Shown: positions 1 to 7,733, counted from the first letter of the stretch. The stretch is DNA of 35,073 nucleotides from Streptosporangiaceae bacterium (GCA_019245115.1 JAFARZ010000420.1:1-35073), one strand, 5' to 3'. The notes: generated by a model from the sequence alone, not told the origin. Made by a program: numbers and translations.

Positions 1-69
1 TGGCATCTGCGGTGCGGCCGTGCGTGTGCGTGCCGCCCGCTTGACGGTCGGGGCTGCTACCGCGGTCAT
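1..69 (-). CDS. Carbohydrate ABC transporter permease, second subunit (N-terminus only)
   Basis: An ATG at 69 opens a frame that runs off the left edge after 23 codons. It begins MTAVAAPTVKRAARTRTAAP, a basic cytoplasmic leader typical of permease N-termini. The ATG follows directly on the TAG stop of the upstream permease (70-72), so the two are almost certainly translated together. In this family (binding protein, MalF-type permease, MalG-type permease) the third gene is normally the MalG-like permease, and that is the basis of the call. No membrane segment is visible in the part that is present, so the identification rests on gene order. Confidence 0.6.
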   Translation of the reverse strand, partial: MTAVAAPTVKRAARTRTAAPQMP

Positions 70-1014
70 CTAGCGTCGCTCCAATGCGGTACCGGGCGCG
101 GCGGTGCCGAAGCCCTTGATGAACACGAAGGCGATGATGGCCACCGCGATGAAGATCAGCACTGAGATCGTCGACCCGATCCCCAGGTTGAGCGCGGTGA
201 ACAGGTTGTCATAGCCGAGGATCGACACCGAGCCGGTGCCGTTGTTGCCCCTGGTGAGGATGAAGATGTTGTCGAAGATCCGGAACGCGTCCAGCATCCG
301 GAACAGCAGCGCCACCAGGATCGCGGGCTTCATCAGCGGCAGCATGATCTGGGTGAAGCGCTGCCACCCGCTCGCCCCGTCGACCTTGGCCGCCTTCAGT
401 AGCTCGTCGGGGACGAGAGACAGGCCAGCCAGCAGGAGGAGGGTCATGAACGGCGTGGTCTTCCATATCTCGGCCAGGATGATGAGGCCGATCGCCTCAG
501 TCTGGCTGGTCAGCGGCGCGCTGCCGGCCGGCAGCAGGTTGGCCAGGTACCCGGTGCCCGGCGTCCTGGCGTACAGCCAGCTGAACGCGGCGGCCACGGT
601 CACGATGCCATACGGCAGCAGGATCGAGGTCCGCACGAGTGCGCGCCACATCGGCGTCCAGTGCAGCAGCATGGCGAGCCCCATGCCCAGCACCAGTTCG
701 ACCGCGACCGACACCACCGTGATGATCAGCGTGACGAAGAAGGCGTGCCACCAGATGCCACTGGACAGCACGACGCCGTAGTTCGACAGGCCCACGAAAT
801 GAGTGAGCTGCGGGAAACGGAAGTCATACCGCTGTAGCGACAGGTAGAGCGCGTAGCCGATCGGATAGAAGGCGACCGCGGCCATGACGATCACCGCGGG
901 CGCGCACAGCATCCAGCCGAAGCGCCGTTCGGCGCGAGTGGCCTCGGACAGCCGCCTGCGCTCGGTGCGGCTCAGCTCGGCCGCCGCCGGCGCGGCCACC
1001 GTGGGCGTCGTCAT
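70..1014 (-). CDS. Carbohydrate ABC transporter permease, MalF/UgpA type
   Basis: This 314-residue inner-membrane permease has a basic N-terminal tail (residues 1-33) followed by about six hydrophobic segments (near 34-60, 90-120, 128-150, 173-200, 230-250 and 280-303). The EAA loop that contacts the ATPase lies around 206-226 (KAAKVDGASGWQRF), ending in the usual LP pair. The start is ATG 1014, with GAGGTG five bases upstream. It lies 24 bases after the binding-protein gene and abuts the next permease, so these form one operon. No ATPase gene is visible. In actinomycetes such importers often share one distant MsiK-type ATPase, which is inference here. The family is clear; the sugar is unknown, though the GH59 gene upstream suggests a galactoside-like product. 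Confidence 0.93.
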   Translation of the reverse strand: MTTPTVAAPAAAELSRTERRRLSEATRAERRFGWMLCAPAVIVMAAVAFYPIGYALYLSLQRYDFRFPQLTHFVGLSNYGVVLSSGIWWHAFFVTLIITVVSVAVELVLGMGLAMLLHWTPMWRALVRTSILLPYGIVTVAAAFSWLYARTPGTGYLANLLPAGSAPLTSQTEAIGLIILAEIWKTTPFMTLLLLAGLSLVPDELLKAAKVDGASGWQRFTQIMLPLMKPAILVALLFRMLDAFRIFDNIFILTRGNNGTGSVSILGYDNLFTALNLGIGSTISVLIFIAVAIIAFVFIKGFGTAAPGTALERR

Positions 1015-1038
1015 TTGATCACCTCTGTTCCTGGGGCG

Positions 1039-2361
1039 TCATGGGATCAGCCCTTTGTCGGCGAGCGCGTTGACGATGCCGCCTTTCATCTGGTCCAGCG
1101 TCGCGGTGGGACTGATGCCGGCCGGCGGCGAAACGGCGTGCGATATCACGATCGAGATGTTCTGGTAGGCCGGCGTCTTCGGCCGTACCGACGCCGACAG
1201 CAGCGACGCCTTGATCGCCGCCGCGAAGGGGTACGCCTTGATGAACGACGGATCGGTGTACAGGGACATCAGCGTCGGCGGCAGGCCGCCCTTGATCGCG
1301 GCCAGGGACTGGTTCGCCCGGTCGCGCAGGCACAGGATGGCCTGCTCGGCCAGCGCGGGGTGGGCCGAGTAACGGCTGACCGCGAGGTCGATGCCGCCGA
1401 TCGTCACGTGCGACGGGATGCTCGCGTTGACCCGCGGGTACGGCGCCCACTTGAAGTTCTTGAACAAGGCGGGCTGGTCGGTCTGCATCGAGGGATACAC
1501 GAACGGATAGTTCAGCTCGAAGGCGGCGGTGCCGCCCTCCATCGCCAGCCGGTTCTGGTCCTCCTGCTGCACGCCGAGCGAGGGATCGGCCGCCGGTGAG
1601 TGCGCGAGCCGGGACATGATCTGCAGCGCCTGCATCGCGGGCGAGCCGAGCGAGGGCTGTTTGCTGTCGGCGGTCAGGACGCTGCCTCCAGCGCTGGCGA
1701 CGAGCGTGTTGAACCAGACCGTGACGCCCTCGTACTGGGCGCCCTGGATCTCGATGTAGTGCGGCTTGCCTTCGCGCGCGAGCTGCTCGGCATCGCTGAT
1801 CATCTCGTCCCAGGTGGCGGGCGGGTTGGGCACCAGGTCGGACCGGTACCACAGCAGCTGGGTGTTGGTGTTGTACGGGACCGCGTAGAGCTGGCCATTC
1901 CACGTCGCGGTCTGCAGCATCGTCGGCAGCGTGTCGTTCTCGGCCGCCGCCTTGTCCGGCCCGGTCCACGGCAGGATCCAGCCCGCCTGCGCCATCTCCG
2001 CTTCCCAGGTCACGTCCAGCCCGAGGATGTCCATCGAGCTGTCGTGCGCGGCCAGGCGGAACACCAGTTGCTGTCGCTGCTGGTCCGCGGCGGTGGGCAG
2101 CTTGTTATACGAGATCGTGTACTTGCCGCCGGACGCGGCGCTGCAGTTGCTGACCGCCTGCTGGACCGCCCCCGACGGGTCGGGGAAACTCCAGTAGTTC
2201 AGGGCGACCGGGGCGTTCGCGGCGTTCGCCGACGAGCAGGCGGCCAGGCCGCCAGCGAACAGGACCAGTGCGGACGCCGCCGCCAGGCGCTGTTTGAGAT
2301 TCCGTCCGCAATGGCCGCTCGGGCCGCTCCACCGGAAGGCTGGTCCGCCGCGCATCTCCAT
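1039..2361 (-). CDS. Sugar ABC transporter substrate-binding lipoprotein (extracellular family 1)
   Basis: This binding protein is about 440 residues. It captures an oligosaccharide outside the membrane and hands it to the permeases encoded downstream. The N-terminus has a basic stretch, a hydrophobic core (LAAASALVLFAGG) and the lipobox LAAC. The mature part begins with a Ser/Ala linker and then LNYWSFPDPSG, the opening strand of family 1 solute-binding proteins. The motifs AWILPW and NTNTQLLWYRSDLV also match that family. The frame is open to 2454, but that would put about 50 residues before the signal peptide. ATG 2361 (GGAG about 13 bases upstream) or ATG 2355 fits better. The protein ends GLIP and lies 24 bases before the permease. 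The ligand cannot be read from sequence. Confidence 0.9.
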   Translation of the reverse strand: MEMRGGPAFRWSGPSGHCGRNLKQRLAAASALVLFAGGLAACSSANAANAPVALNYWSFPDPSGAVQQAVSNCSAASGGKYTISYNKLPTAADQQRQQLVFRLAAHDSSMDILGLDVTWEAEMAQAGWILPWTGPDKAAAENDTLPTMLQTATWNGQLYAVPYNTNTQLLWYRSDLVPNPPATWDEMISDAEQLAREGKPHYIEIQGAQYEGVTVWFNTLVASAGGSVLTADSKQPSLGSPAMQALQIMSRLAHSPAADPSLGVQQEDQNRLAMEGGTAAFELNYPFVYPSMQTDQPALFKNFKWAPYPRVNASIPSHVTIGGIDLAVSRYSAHPALAEQAILCLRDRANQSLAAIKGGLPPTLMSLYTDPSFIKAYPFAAAIKASLLSASVRPKTPAYQNISIVISHAVSPPAGISPTATLDQMKGGIVNALADKGLIP

Positions 2362-2406
2362 GTCCGACCACTTCACTCCATCGTCCGTGGCCTGTCGGTA
2401 TCTAGT

Positions 2407-2425
2407 TTCCCGCTGGTGACGGGAA
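2407..2425. promoter_or_regulatory. Inverted repeat upstream of the sugar ABC operon
   Basis: TTCCCG and CGGGAA flank a 7-base spacer about 46 bases upstream of the proposed binding-protein start. The size and symmetry suit a dimeric repressor site. No regulator gene is adjacent, so the protein that would bind is unknown. A TATAGG sequence just upstream on the minus strand could be a -10 box, but I see no convincing -35 box. Confidence 0.4.
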
Positions 2426-2461
2426 CCTATACACACACCAAACGCCTCTCGCATTGAAGCG

Positions 2462-2770
2462 TCAAGAGCCAGCGGAGCGTAACTCTTCGGCTACATATTC
2501 GTGATTCGTGCATCGCCCCGTGTTGTGCCCGCCCCCGGCCACCCCCAACCCAAAAGATCACCTAGACCTTCACTGTCATAAAGTCGACCCTAGTCGACCG
2601 CCACCGGAAGACCGACCGCCACCGAGGCCGTCGCCCGAGAGCGCCGGCACCGCCTGAAGCGCCGGCCACCCGCCTGGCCGCCGATTCCTCATGGGGTGGT
2701 CGACCGCTGTCGAGGCCTATCCGTCGGTAACGTCTTTGCTAACGTGCCGTGCTACGTCTTCTGAAATTGC
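2462..2770. other. Gene-free stretch, first part
   Basis: This is part of the roughly 860-base gap between the GH59 stop and the start of the sugar ABC operon. Apart from a short direct repeat (CGACCGCCACCG at about 2597 and 2614) and GTCGAC doublets around 2583-2600, I see no coding signal or clear regulatory site in it. The remainder of the gap (2774-3166) holds the repeats described separately. Confidence 0.5.
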
Positions 2771-2773
2771 GCG

Positions 2774-2885
2774 CGCATCATCACATAACGGAGACGCGGC
2801 CAGCCACATTGTGGAAGGTAGGAGCCTCCCGGGAGAAAAGGCGCCGGAAACCGGCGCCCTTTGTTCCGCGAGGCTCTTTTATTCC
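2774..2885. repeat. Structured intergenic element, copy A
   Basis: This ~110-base segment is closely similar, in the same orientation, to 17003-17116. Shared blocks include GCCACATTG, TAGGAGCC, GAGAAAAGGCGCC or its counterpart, and a final CTTTT. The centre is a perfect hairpin, GGCGCCGGAAACCGGCGCC (2840-2858). On the minus strand the hairpin is followed by TTTTC, so it could be an intrinsic terminator for minus-strand transcription from the GH59 side, although it lies about 360 bases past that stop codon. Weak outer pairing (GGGA with TTCC) surrounds the hairpin; in the other copy this pairing is perfect. It may be a small RNA, a cis-regulatory RNA or a dispersed repeat. Confidence 0.6.
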
Positions 2886-2940
2886 GCGTAGTACAGCTTT
2901 ATTCCGCGTAGTACAGCCTTATTCCGCGTAGTTCAGCATG
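2881..2940. repeat. Three tandem 20-bp repeats
   Basis: There are three adjacent 20-base units: ATTCCGCGTAGTACAGCTTT, then a copy ending CCTT, then a copy with GTTCAGCATG at its end. A weaker, degenerate unit precedes them at 2861-2880. The core TTCCGCGTAG(T/C)AC also appears in inverted orientation inside the block at 3083-3100. Confidence 0.85.
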
Positions 2941-3030
2941 ATCGCCGTCGGCATAATGCATTTCAAGATCCAGGGTCCGCAGCGTGCCGATGGCGCCATC
3001 GAGGCTGCCATAGCGCGCCACTGATGCCAT
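2899..3030 (-). CDS. Possible small protein, 43 residues
   Basis: An ATG at 3030 opens a 43-codon frame beginning MASVARYGSLDGAI and ending in YYAE, with its stop inside the tandem repeats. It is worth listing because the block at 28719 encodes a 29-residue frame beginning MTTVTRSGKLDGAI. Nine of the first 14 residues are identical, and many base differences fall in changed or synonymous codons. There is no convincing ribosome-binding site (only GAG three bases upstream). It could equally be the decayed remnant of a duplicated gene. No known family is recognised. Confidence 0.25.
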   Translation of the reverse strand: MASVARYGSLDGAIGTLRTLDLEMHYADGDHAELRGIRLYYAE

Positions 3031-3166
3031 TAGCTCGGACGTCAGCCCAGATCTTGCCCTTCGCTTCAATATAGCGCGGAAATTTAGTGCTACGCGGAAA
3101 TTTACCCGCCGTATTCGTACATTAAATTTCCGTGCAGCACAGATTTTCCGCCTTATTTCGCATCCC
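2989..3166 (-). repeat. Dispersed intergenic block, copy 1 (minus orientation)
   Basis: Read on the minus strand, this segment aligns along its length with 28555-28760 on the plus strand. Shared blocks, in order, are CGGAAA-type runs, a (T)GTACGAAT core, GGTAAA(G/T)TTCCGCG, AGCAC(G/T)AAATTTCCG, AGGGCAA, TGGGCTG, CCGAGC, CAGTG and finally GATGGCGCCATC. The copy at 28.6 kb has about 24 extra bases in the middle, containing a strong Shine-Dalgarno sequence. The segment is clearly more AT-rich than the genes. It looks like a duplicated leader or promoter unit plus the start of a small ORF. Confidence 0.65.
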
Positions 3167-3219
3167 CACGGGCGAACCGGGCTGATCGACGCTTCCGGGC
3201 ACTGACCTGCTACAAGCTG

Positions 3220-5616
3220 TCAGGGGATAAGCCACTGCTGGTTGGAGCCGCCGTTGCAGGTCCACAGATCGAGCTGGGTTCCGTTCGAGGTGTTGAACCC
3301 CGGGTCATCCAGGCATTTTCCGGACACCGGGTTGACCAGCGTGCCGTTGACCGCCAGCCATTGCTGATTGGCACCACCATTGCAGGTGAACTCATCGATG
3401 AGCGCCCCGTTCGCGGTGCTTCCACCGACAATATCCATACATTTCCCGTTAATCTGGACCGTGCCGTTTGTGGCCATCGTCCACTTCTGGGCGGCGCCGT
3501 TGTTGCAGGTCCACACCTGCACGTGCGTGCCATCGGCGGTGGAGCCTCCGTTGTCGTCGACGCACTTACCGGCGTTGTCGCCCGCGGTGATCGCTCCGGC
3601 CGGCGCCGCCGGTCCGGCAGCCGCGACGGACAGGTTGTCGAACTGGTCCGTCTGGTAGCCGGCCACCCCCAGCCCGGCCATGCCGGACGAATAGGTGGAG
3701 TCGGTGGCCGAGCCGACGGTCGTCCCATCGATGGCGGCGCTGATCGAGCTGCCGTTCAGAGTCAGCGCGAGATGGTGCCAGGTCCCGGTGCCCAGCGCCG
3801 GCACAGTGCCGCTGGCCAGCGTCGTCAGTGAGTCGCTGGTGTTGTTCCGCACGATCGACCAGGCTCCCGTGTTGCTGACCTGAAGGTAGTAGTCGTTGAT
3901 TCCGGCCGGGCCGAAGCTGTGCTGCCAGCCGGCCCGCCCGATGAGCTGTACCGCGCCCGCCTGCTGGAGCAGCACGTCCGCGGCGACCGTGTAGTTGGCC
4001 CAGCTCAGGTTGCCGCCGATCGTGTACGGGTTCGAGTTGCCGTCCCACTCGATCGGCTGCACGGCCGCCTGCTGCTGCACGCACTGGCCGGACCGGCCGC
4101 CAGCGCACGCCGCCACCTCGAACGCGCCCTGTTGCTGGGACAGGTACCTCGGCTGCTGGCCGACCGTGTCGCTGTCGAAGTTGTCGGAGTACGGAAGCGA
4201 GAAACCCGATTGACCCGGTCCGGCGGCGGTGCCCTTACCCTGCCCGGTGGTCGTGGTGAGCGTATAGATGGAACCGGGCTGCACGGTCAGCGAGTACGAC
4301 CCGCCCGATGGGGTGATGTCCGGTTGTCGTACGAAATATCCGGACGGGTTCCCCGCCGCCAGGTTCGTCGCCCATACGTGCACCGTGCCGGCTGACAGCC
4401 CGCCTGACACGTTCACGGTCACGGTCTGTGCGGCGCTCGCGGTGGTGGTCTCGATGATCGTGGAGTAATCGGTGCCGTCGGTGGACTTCAGCGAGACGTA
4501 ACCGCCGTTTGACTCGCTGCCGCCCAGATACCCAGAGCCGGAGTTGAGGAACTGCCATCCCGGCTGAGTGAACTGGGTGACCTGGGCCGTCGCCCACAGG
4601 CTCGCGCCCGTCGTGTAGAAACCCGACCACGGCTGGCTGGCCTGGACCAGCCCCATGGTGTCGAAGGGCAGGTCCGGGTACACCGCTGCGACCAGCGGCC
4701 AGTTGATGTAGGCGGTCAGGTTTCCGTCGGTGTAGCCGCGGACGATGGAGCGGATCAGGGCGGGCGCGCCGCTGTTCAGATCCTGCGAGCCGTTCTCGCT
4801 GGCCCACAACGGCTTCCCGGTGGCAACGGCGGTCGAGTTACTCGGGCACGTGTCGGCGTTGCCGCCATCCCCGCCCTGGCACGGGTAGTGCGCGCCGATG
4901 ATCGACACCGCGTTCGCGAATGCGGAATTCGATGAGATGTCGTTCGCGATGGTCCAGTCGCTGTCCGCGCCGACGATCTGGATGCCGCTGTATCCGTCGG
5001 CGTTGAGCGTGGACCGAAGCTGCTCGTACCAGGAGATGTTGTACCCGCGTTCGTTCCATCCACCGAGGTAGTTGATAGTGAGGCCGTGTGACTTCGCGCA
5101 GCCCAGCCAGCTCACCAGGTAGTTGATCATGTCCGTGGACCAGAAGTTGCCACCGCCGATCCAGCCGGGCGCGCCCCAGGCCAGCCCGTACAGCAAGATG
5201 TTCGGGTTGCGCGCCTTGGCCTGCTCCATCAGCCACCACTCGTAGCCGGTGTTGCAATTTGTGACACTAGCTGTGTGCATATGACTGGATTCGGAGCCAT
5301 CTGTTGAGTTGGTGTCGCCCCCGATCTCCACCTTGAGAATCTGCAGGCTCGCCCCGTAACCGGGCTTGAACAGGTAGTCCAGGATCTGCTGCTGCTCCGC
5401 GGCCGGATAATCGGTCAGCAACCTGGAGTTGCCGCCTCCACCGCTGATCGCGCCGATGCCGCCGAAAGTACGGCCCGCACTGGTGCCGCTGACGTTGATC
5501 GTCGTGGTGGCCGCGTTCGCGCCCACCGCGCCCACCGTGCCGACCGCGCTCACAGTGGTCCCTGCCACCAGCCCGAGGACTATGAGAAGGCGCCCGGCTG
5601 CTCGTAGACCCATCAT
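3220..5616 (-). CDS. Secreted GH59 galactosidase/galactocerebrosidase-like enzyme with ricin-type lectin domain
   Basis: This is a 798-residue exported glycosidase. Residues 1-36 are a signal peptide ending ANA-A. Residues ~45-335 form the GH59 barrel: FGGIGAISGGGGNSRLL, LKVEIGGDTNSTDGSESSHM and GYEWWLMEQAKARNPNI closely follow animal galactosylceramidase. The acid/base Glu is E189 (GGWNERGYN) and the nucleophile is E274 (LWASENGS). A beta-sandwich (~340-455) and a LamG-like domain (~475-665) follow, as in galactosylceramidase. The C-terminus (~675-798) is a CBM13 beta-trefoil with QKW, QQW and QQW repeats at 710, 751 and 793. Start ATG 5616 has GGGAGA six bases upstream. The family hydrolyses beta-galactosides, including galactosylceramide. 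The bacterial substrate is unknown; a plant or fungal glycolipid or a galactan is possible. The lipoprotein gene lies 74 bases upstream and the ABC importer downstream. Confidence 0.92.
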   Translation of the reverse strand: MMGLRAAGRLLIVLGLVAGTTVSAVGTVGAVGANAATTTINVSGTSAGRTFGGIGAISGGGGNSRLLTDYPAAEQQQILDYLFKPGYGASLQILKVEIGGDTNSTDGSESSHMHTASVTNCNTGYEWWLMEQAKARNPNILLYGLAWGAPGWIGGGNFWSTDMINYLVSWLGCAKSHGLTINYLGGWNERGYNISWYEQLRSTLNADGYSGIQIVGADSDWTIANDISSNSAFANAVSIIGAHYPCQGGDGGNADTCPSNSTAVATGKPLWASENGSQDLNSGAPALIRSIVRGYTDGNLTAYINWPLVAAVYPDLPFDTMGLVQASQPWSGFYTTGASLWATAQVTQFTQPGWQFLNSGSGYLGGSESNGGYVSLKSTDGTDYSTIIETTTASAAQTVTVNVSGGLSAGTVHVWATNLAAGNPSGYFVRQPDITPSGGSYSLTVQPGSIYTLTTTTGQGKGTAAGPGQSGFSLPYSDNFDSDTVGQQPRYLSQQQGAFEVAACAGGRSGQCVQQQAAVQPIEWDGNSNPYTIGGNLSWANYTVAADVLLQQAGAVQLIGRAGWQHSFGPAGINDYYLQVSNTGAWSIVRNNTSDSLTTLASGTVPALGTGTWHHLALTLNGSSISAAIDGTTVGSATDSTYSSGMAGLGVAGYQTDQFDNLSVAAAGPAAPAGAITAGDNAGKCVDDNGGSTADGTHVQVWTCNNGAAQKWTMATNGTVQINGKCMDIVGGSTANGALIDEFTCNGGANQQWLAVNGTLVNPVSGKCLDDPGFNTSNGTQLDLWTCNGGSNQQWLIP

Positions 5617-5690
5617 GAGCGTCTCCCATATCGTCAGATTCTGGGCAGATTTGTTGGTTCATTACAGTTGGGCACGCCGCGGGGCGCTCG

Positions 5691-7733
5691 TCAAGATGGC
5701 GTGATGCGGATGATGGTGTCAGTTCCGGTGCCGGCGACCCAGATGGTTCGGCCCGCTCCCGCGGCGATGCCGTCGGGGTTGCTGCCAGCGCCGGGCACGG
5801 CGAGCTGAGTGATCACGCCGGCGGAGGTGATCCGGCCGACCAGCCCGGCCTGGTCGGTGTACCACATGGTGTCGTCGGGCCCGGCGGCGATGTCGCTGAG
5901 CCCGGCCCACGCCTCGGGGTCGGCGAACAACCGTACCGTGCCGCCGGAGAGCAGCTCGCCGACCTGGTTGGTACCGAAATCCGTGAACCACACGGCCCCG
6001 CCCGGGCCCGCCGCCATGGCGTCGATGTTGCTGACCGCGCTGGACAGGGTGAGCGCGGGCACGGCCGGATGTCCGGGACTGACCGCCAGCAGCACGCGGG
6101 AGTACTCGAAATATCCGGTCAGTTCGCTGACGTAGACCGCCCCGCCGGCCGACCCCGCAGACCCCGCAGACCCCGCCTGCCCGGCGACCGTGGCGAGCGC
6201 GAACGGCACGCCACCCGAGGAAGGCAGCCGCGACCGGCTGAAATGACCGCCGGTGAGCTGGTCGAGATATCCGCCGCCATCGGCAATCGATACCGTCCCG
6301 CCCCGATCCACAGCGATGCCGTTGCCGCCGAAGCTGGGGCTGGGAAGTGAAATTTCACGCACCTGCCCGTGGCTGGTGACCGACCCGATCTTGGTCGTGT
6401 TGTACTCGGTGAACCAGGCCGTTCCATCCGGGCCGACGGCGATCTGGTACGGCTCGGCCCCCGGTGTGGGCACCTGGTATTCGGTGATCTTCCCGGCCGG
6501 CGTGATCCGCCCGATCCGGCCGGCGTGAAACTCGGTGAACCACATCGCTCCATCCGGGGCCGCCGCGATGTCGAATGGTTCGGCTTGCGCGGTCGGAACT
6601 CTGAAGACGGAAAGCGAGGCGATCGCGATCCGCGGGGCGGTGAGCGCCGGAACCGGGATCGCTTCCCCCGCGGACCAGCCAGGCGCAGGTCCGCGCAGCG
6701 GGTGGGCGGCCAGGAAGCCGAAGATGAGCCGGTCGCCGGCCATCGAGCCCAGTTCCCCGAACCAGGTGTGCCCGCCGGATGCCCAACGGTAACCCGTCAC
6801 GCTCGCCCCGGCCGGGCAGCCGTCCCACTGAGTCACGGTGAGCTGGGCTGAGCTCGTGGTCAACCGTGGCGCCCCGGTGCACCGGTCACGCAGCGCCCAG
6901 GCCCGCAGCCACGCCGGAACCGCCAGCGCGTAATACTCCGGTGAGCCCCGGGAGGGAACCCCGGCATAGGGTGCGACCGGATCGCTACGCACGTGAACAT
7001 CGAGGATCGCGGCCGGGCGTGCCGGGTGGCAGCCGCCCGGGATCTGGAAGAATTCCCCTTCCACCGGAACGAAGGCGGCGATCCGGCCCGCCAGGACGCA
7101 CGCCAGGTATCCGGTCATGCTGCCGCCATTGGACAGTCCGGTGGCGGCGATCAGGCGCGGATCCACGCAGTACTCAGCCTGCACCACGGTCAGCAGATCG
7201 CTGGTGAACAGCCCGTCATCGATGCCGTCCGCATACGGGTCGGACGGCCCGCTGGCATTCCAGCCGGACGGTCCCTTCCCGTGGTCCTGGGCCAGTCCCT
7301 GCGGGTATGCGACCAGGAAGCCGAACCGGTCGGCCAGCACGGACAGGCCGCTGGTCTGCTGCATGCCAAGGCCGGTTCCGGCGCCGCCGTGGAACGCGAG
7401 GACCAAGGGAACCGGCCGGCGCGGATCGTAATGCGCGGGCACGTGCAGCCAGAGCACGCGCTGCCGGGCGCCGGCCGCCGCCGACGGGGGCACCGCGACG
7501 CGCAGCGGCCCGGTCGCGCCCGGCCGCACGCGCGGGCCGCGCCCGCAGCCAGTGGATCTGACCGGCCCGTCCACCAGGCGATCCGGCACGGCGAGCAGCG
7601 ACGATGCCGCCGGACCGCCGCTCAGTCCCGCTTCTGGCGCAGCCGGCTTCCCCCCGGTGCAACCCGCCAGCAACGCCAGGCCCACAACGCCCGCGACACG
7701 CACGATGCGCACGACACTCGCGGGACGGGCCAT
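5691..7733 (-). CDS. Lipoprotein: PHB-depolymerase/feruloyl-type esterase fused to Vgb-like beta-propeller
   Basis: This is a 680-residue lipoprotein. A signal (MARPASVVRIVRVAGVVGLALLAGC) puts the lipidated Cys at 25. Residues ~80-340 form an alpha/beta-hydrolase of the LpqC/PHB-depolymerase type, with LAFHGGAGTG as oxyanion region, GLSNGG (Ser201) as nucleophile elbow, Asp251 as candidate acid and SGGHTWFG (His322) as candidate base. The remainder repeats blocks such as AAPDGAMWFTE, VGPDGTAWFTE and AAGPGGAVWFTD, typical of virginiamycin B lyase-like propellers. A short AGSAGSAGSAGG linker comes from a 9-bp tandem repeat (6149-6175). The role is probably surface-attached ester cleavage; the propeller may bind ligand rather than act as a lyase. 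The start overlaps the MarR gene by 112 bases and lacks a good ribosome-binding site, so it is uncertain. It may be cotranscribed with GH59. Confidence 0.8.
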   Translation of the reverse strand: MARPASVVRIVRVAGVVGLALLAGCTGGKPAAPEAGLSGGPAASSLLAVPDRLVDGPVRSTGCGRGPRVRPGATGPLRVAVPPSAAAGARQRVLWLHVPAHYDPRRPVPLVLAFHGGAGTGLGMQQTSGLSVLADRFGFLVAYPQGLAQDHGKGPSGWNASGPSDPYADGIDDGLFTSDLLTVVQAEYCVDPRLIAATGLSNGGSMTGYLACVLAGRIAAFVPVEGEFFQIPGGCHPARPAAILDVHVRSDPVAPYAGVPSRGSPEYYALAVPAWLRAWALRDRCTGAPRLTTSSAQLTVTQWDGCPAGASVTGYRWASGGHTWFGELGSMAGDRLIFGFLAAHPLRGPAPGWSAGEAIPVPALTAPRIAIASLSVFRVPTAQAEPFDIAAAPDGAMWFTEFHAGRIGRITPAGKITEYQVPTPGAEPYQIAVGPDGTAWFTEYNTTKIGSVTSHGQVREISLPSPSFGGNGIAVDRGGTVSIADGGGYLDQLTGGHFSRSRLPSSGGVPFALATVAGQAGSAGSAGSAGGAVYVSELTGYFEYSRVLLAVSPGHPAVPALTLSSAVSNIDAMAAGPGGAVWFTDFGTNQVGELLSGGTVRLFADPEAWAGLSDIAAGPDDTMWYTDQAGLVGRITSAGVITQLAVPGAGSNPDGIAAGAGRTIWVAGTGTDTIIRITPS

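Noticed and set aside
236..781. Long open frames antisense to the ABC permease and to most other genes
   Set aside because: High third-position GC leaves long open frames opposite and out of phase with real genes. These lack family motifs and ribosome-binding sites, while the opposite strand shows clear domains.
2362..2454. Upstream extension of the sugar-binding protein to 2454
   Set aside because: It would place about 30 extra residues and a long polar stretch before the lipoprotein signal and would cover the TTCCCG/CGGGAA inverted repeat. ATG 2361 is more economical.
5691..7733. A streptogramin-resistance (vgb) gene
   Set aside because: The propeller resembles Vgb but is fused to an esterase on a lipoprotein, and Vgb-like propellers occur in many unrelated proteins; resistance cannot be claimed.
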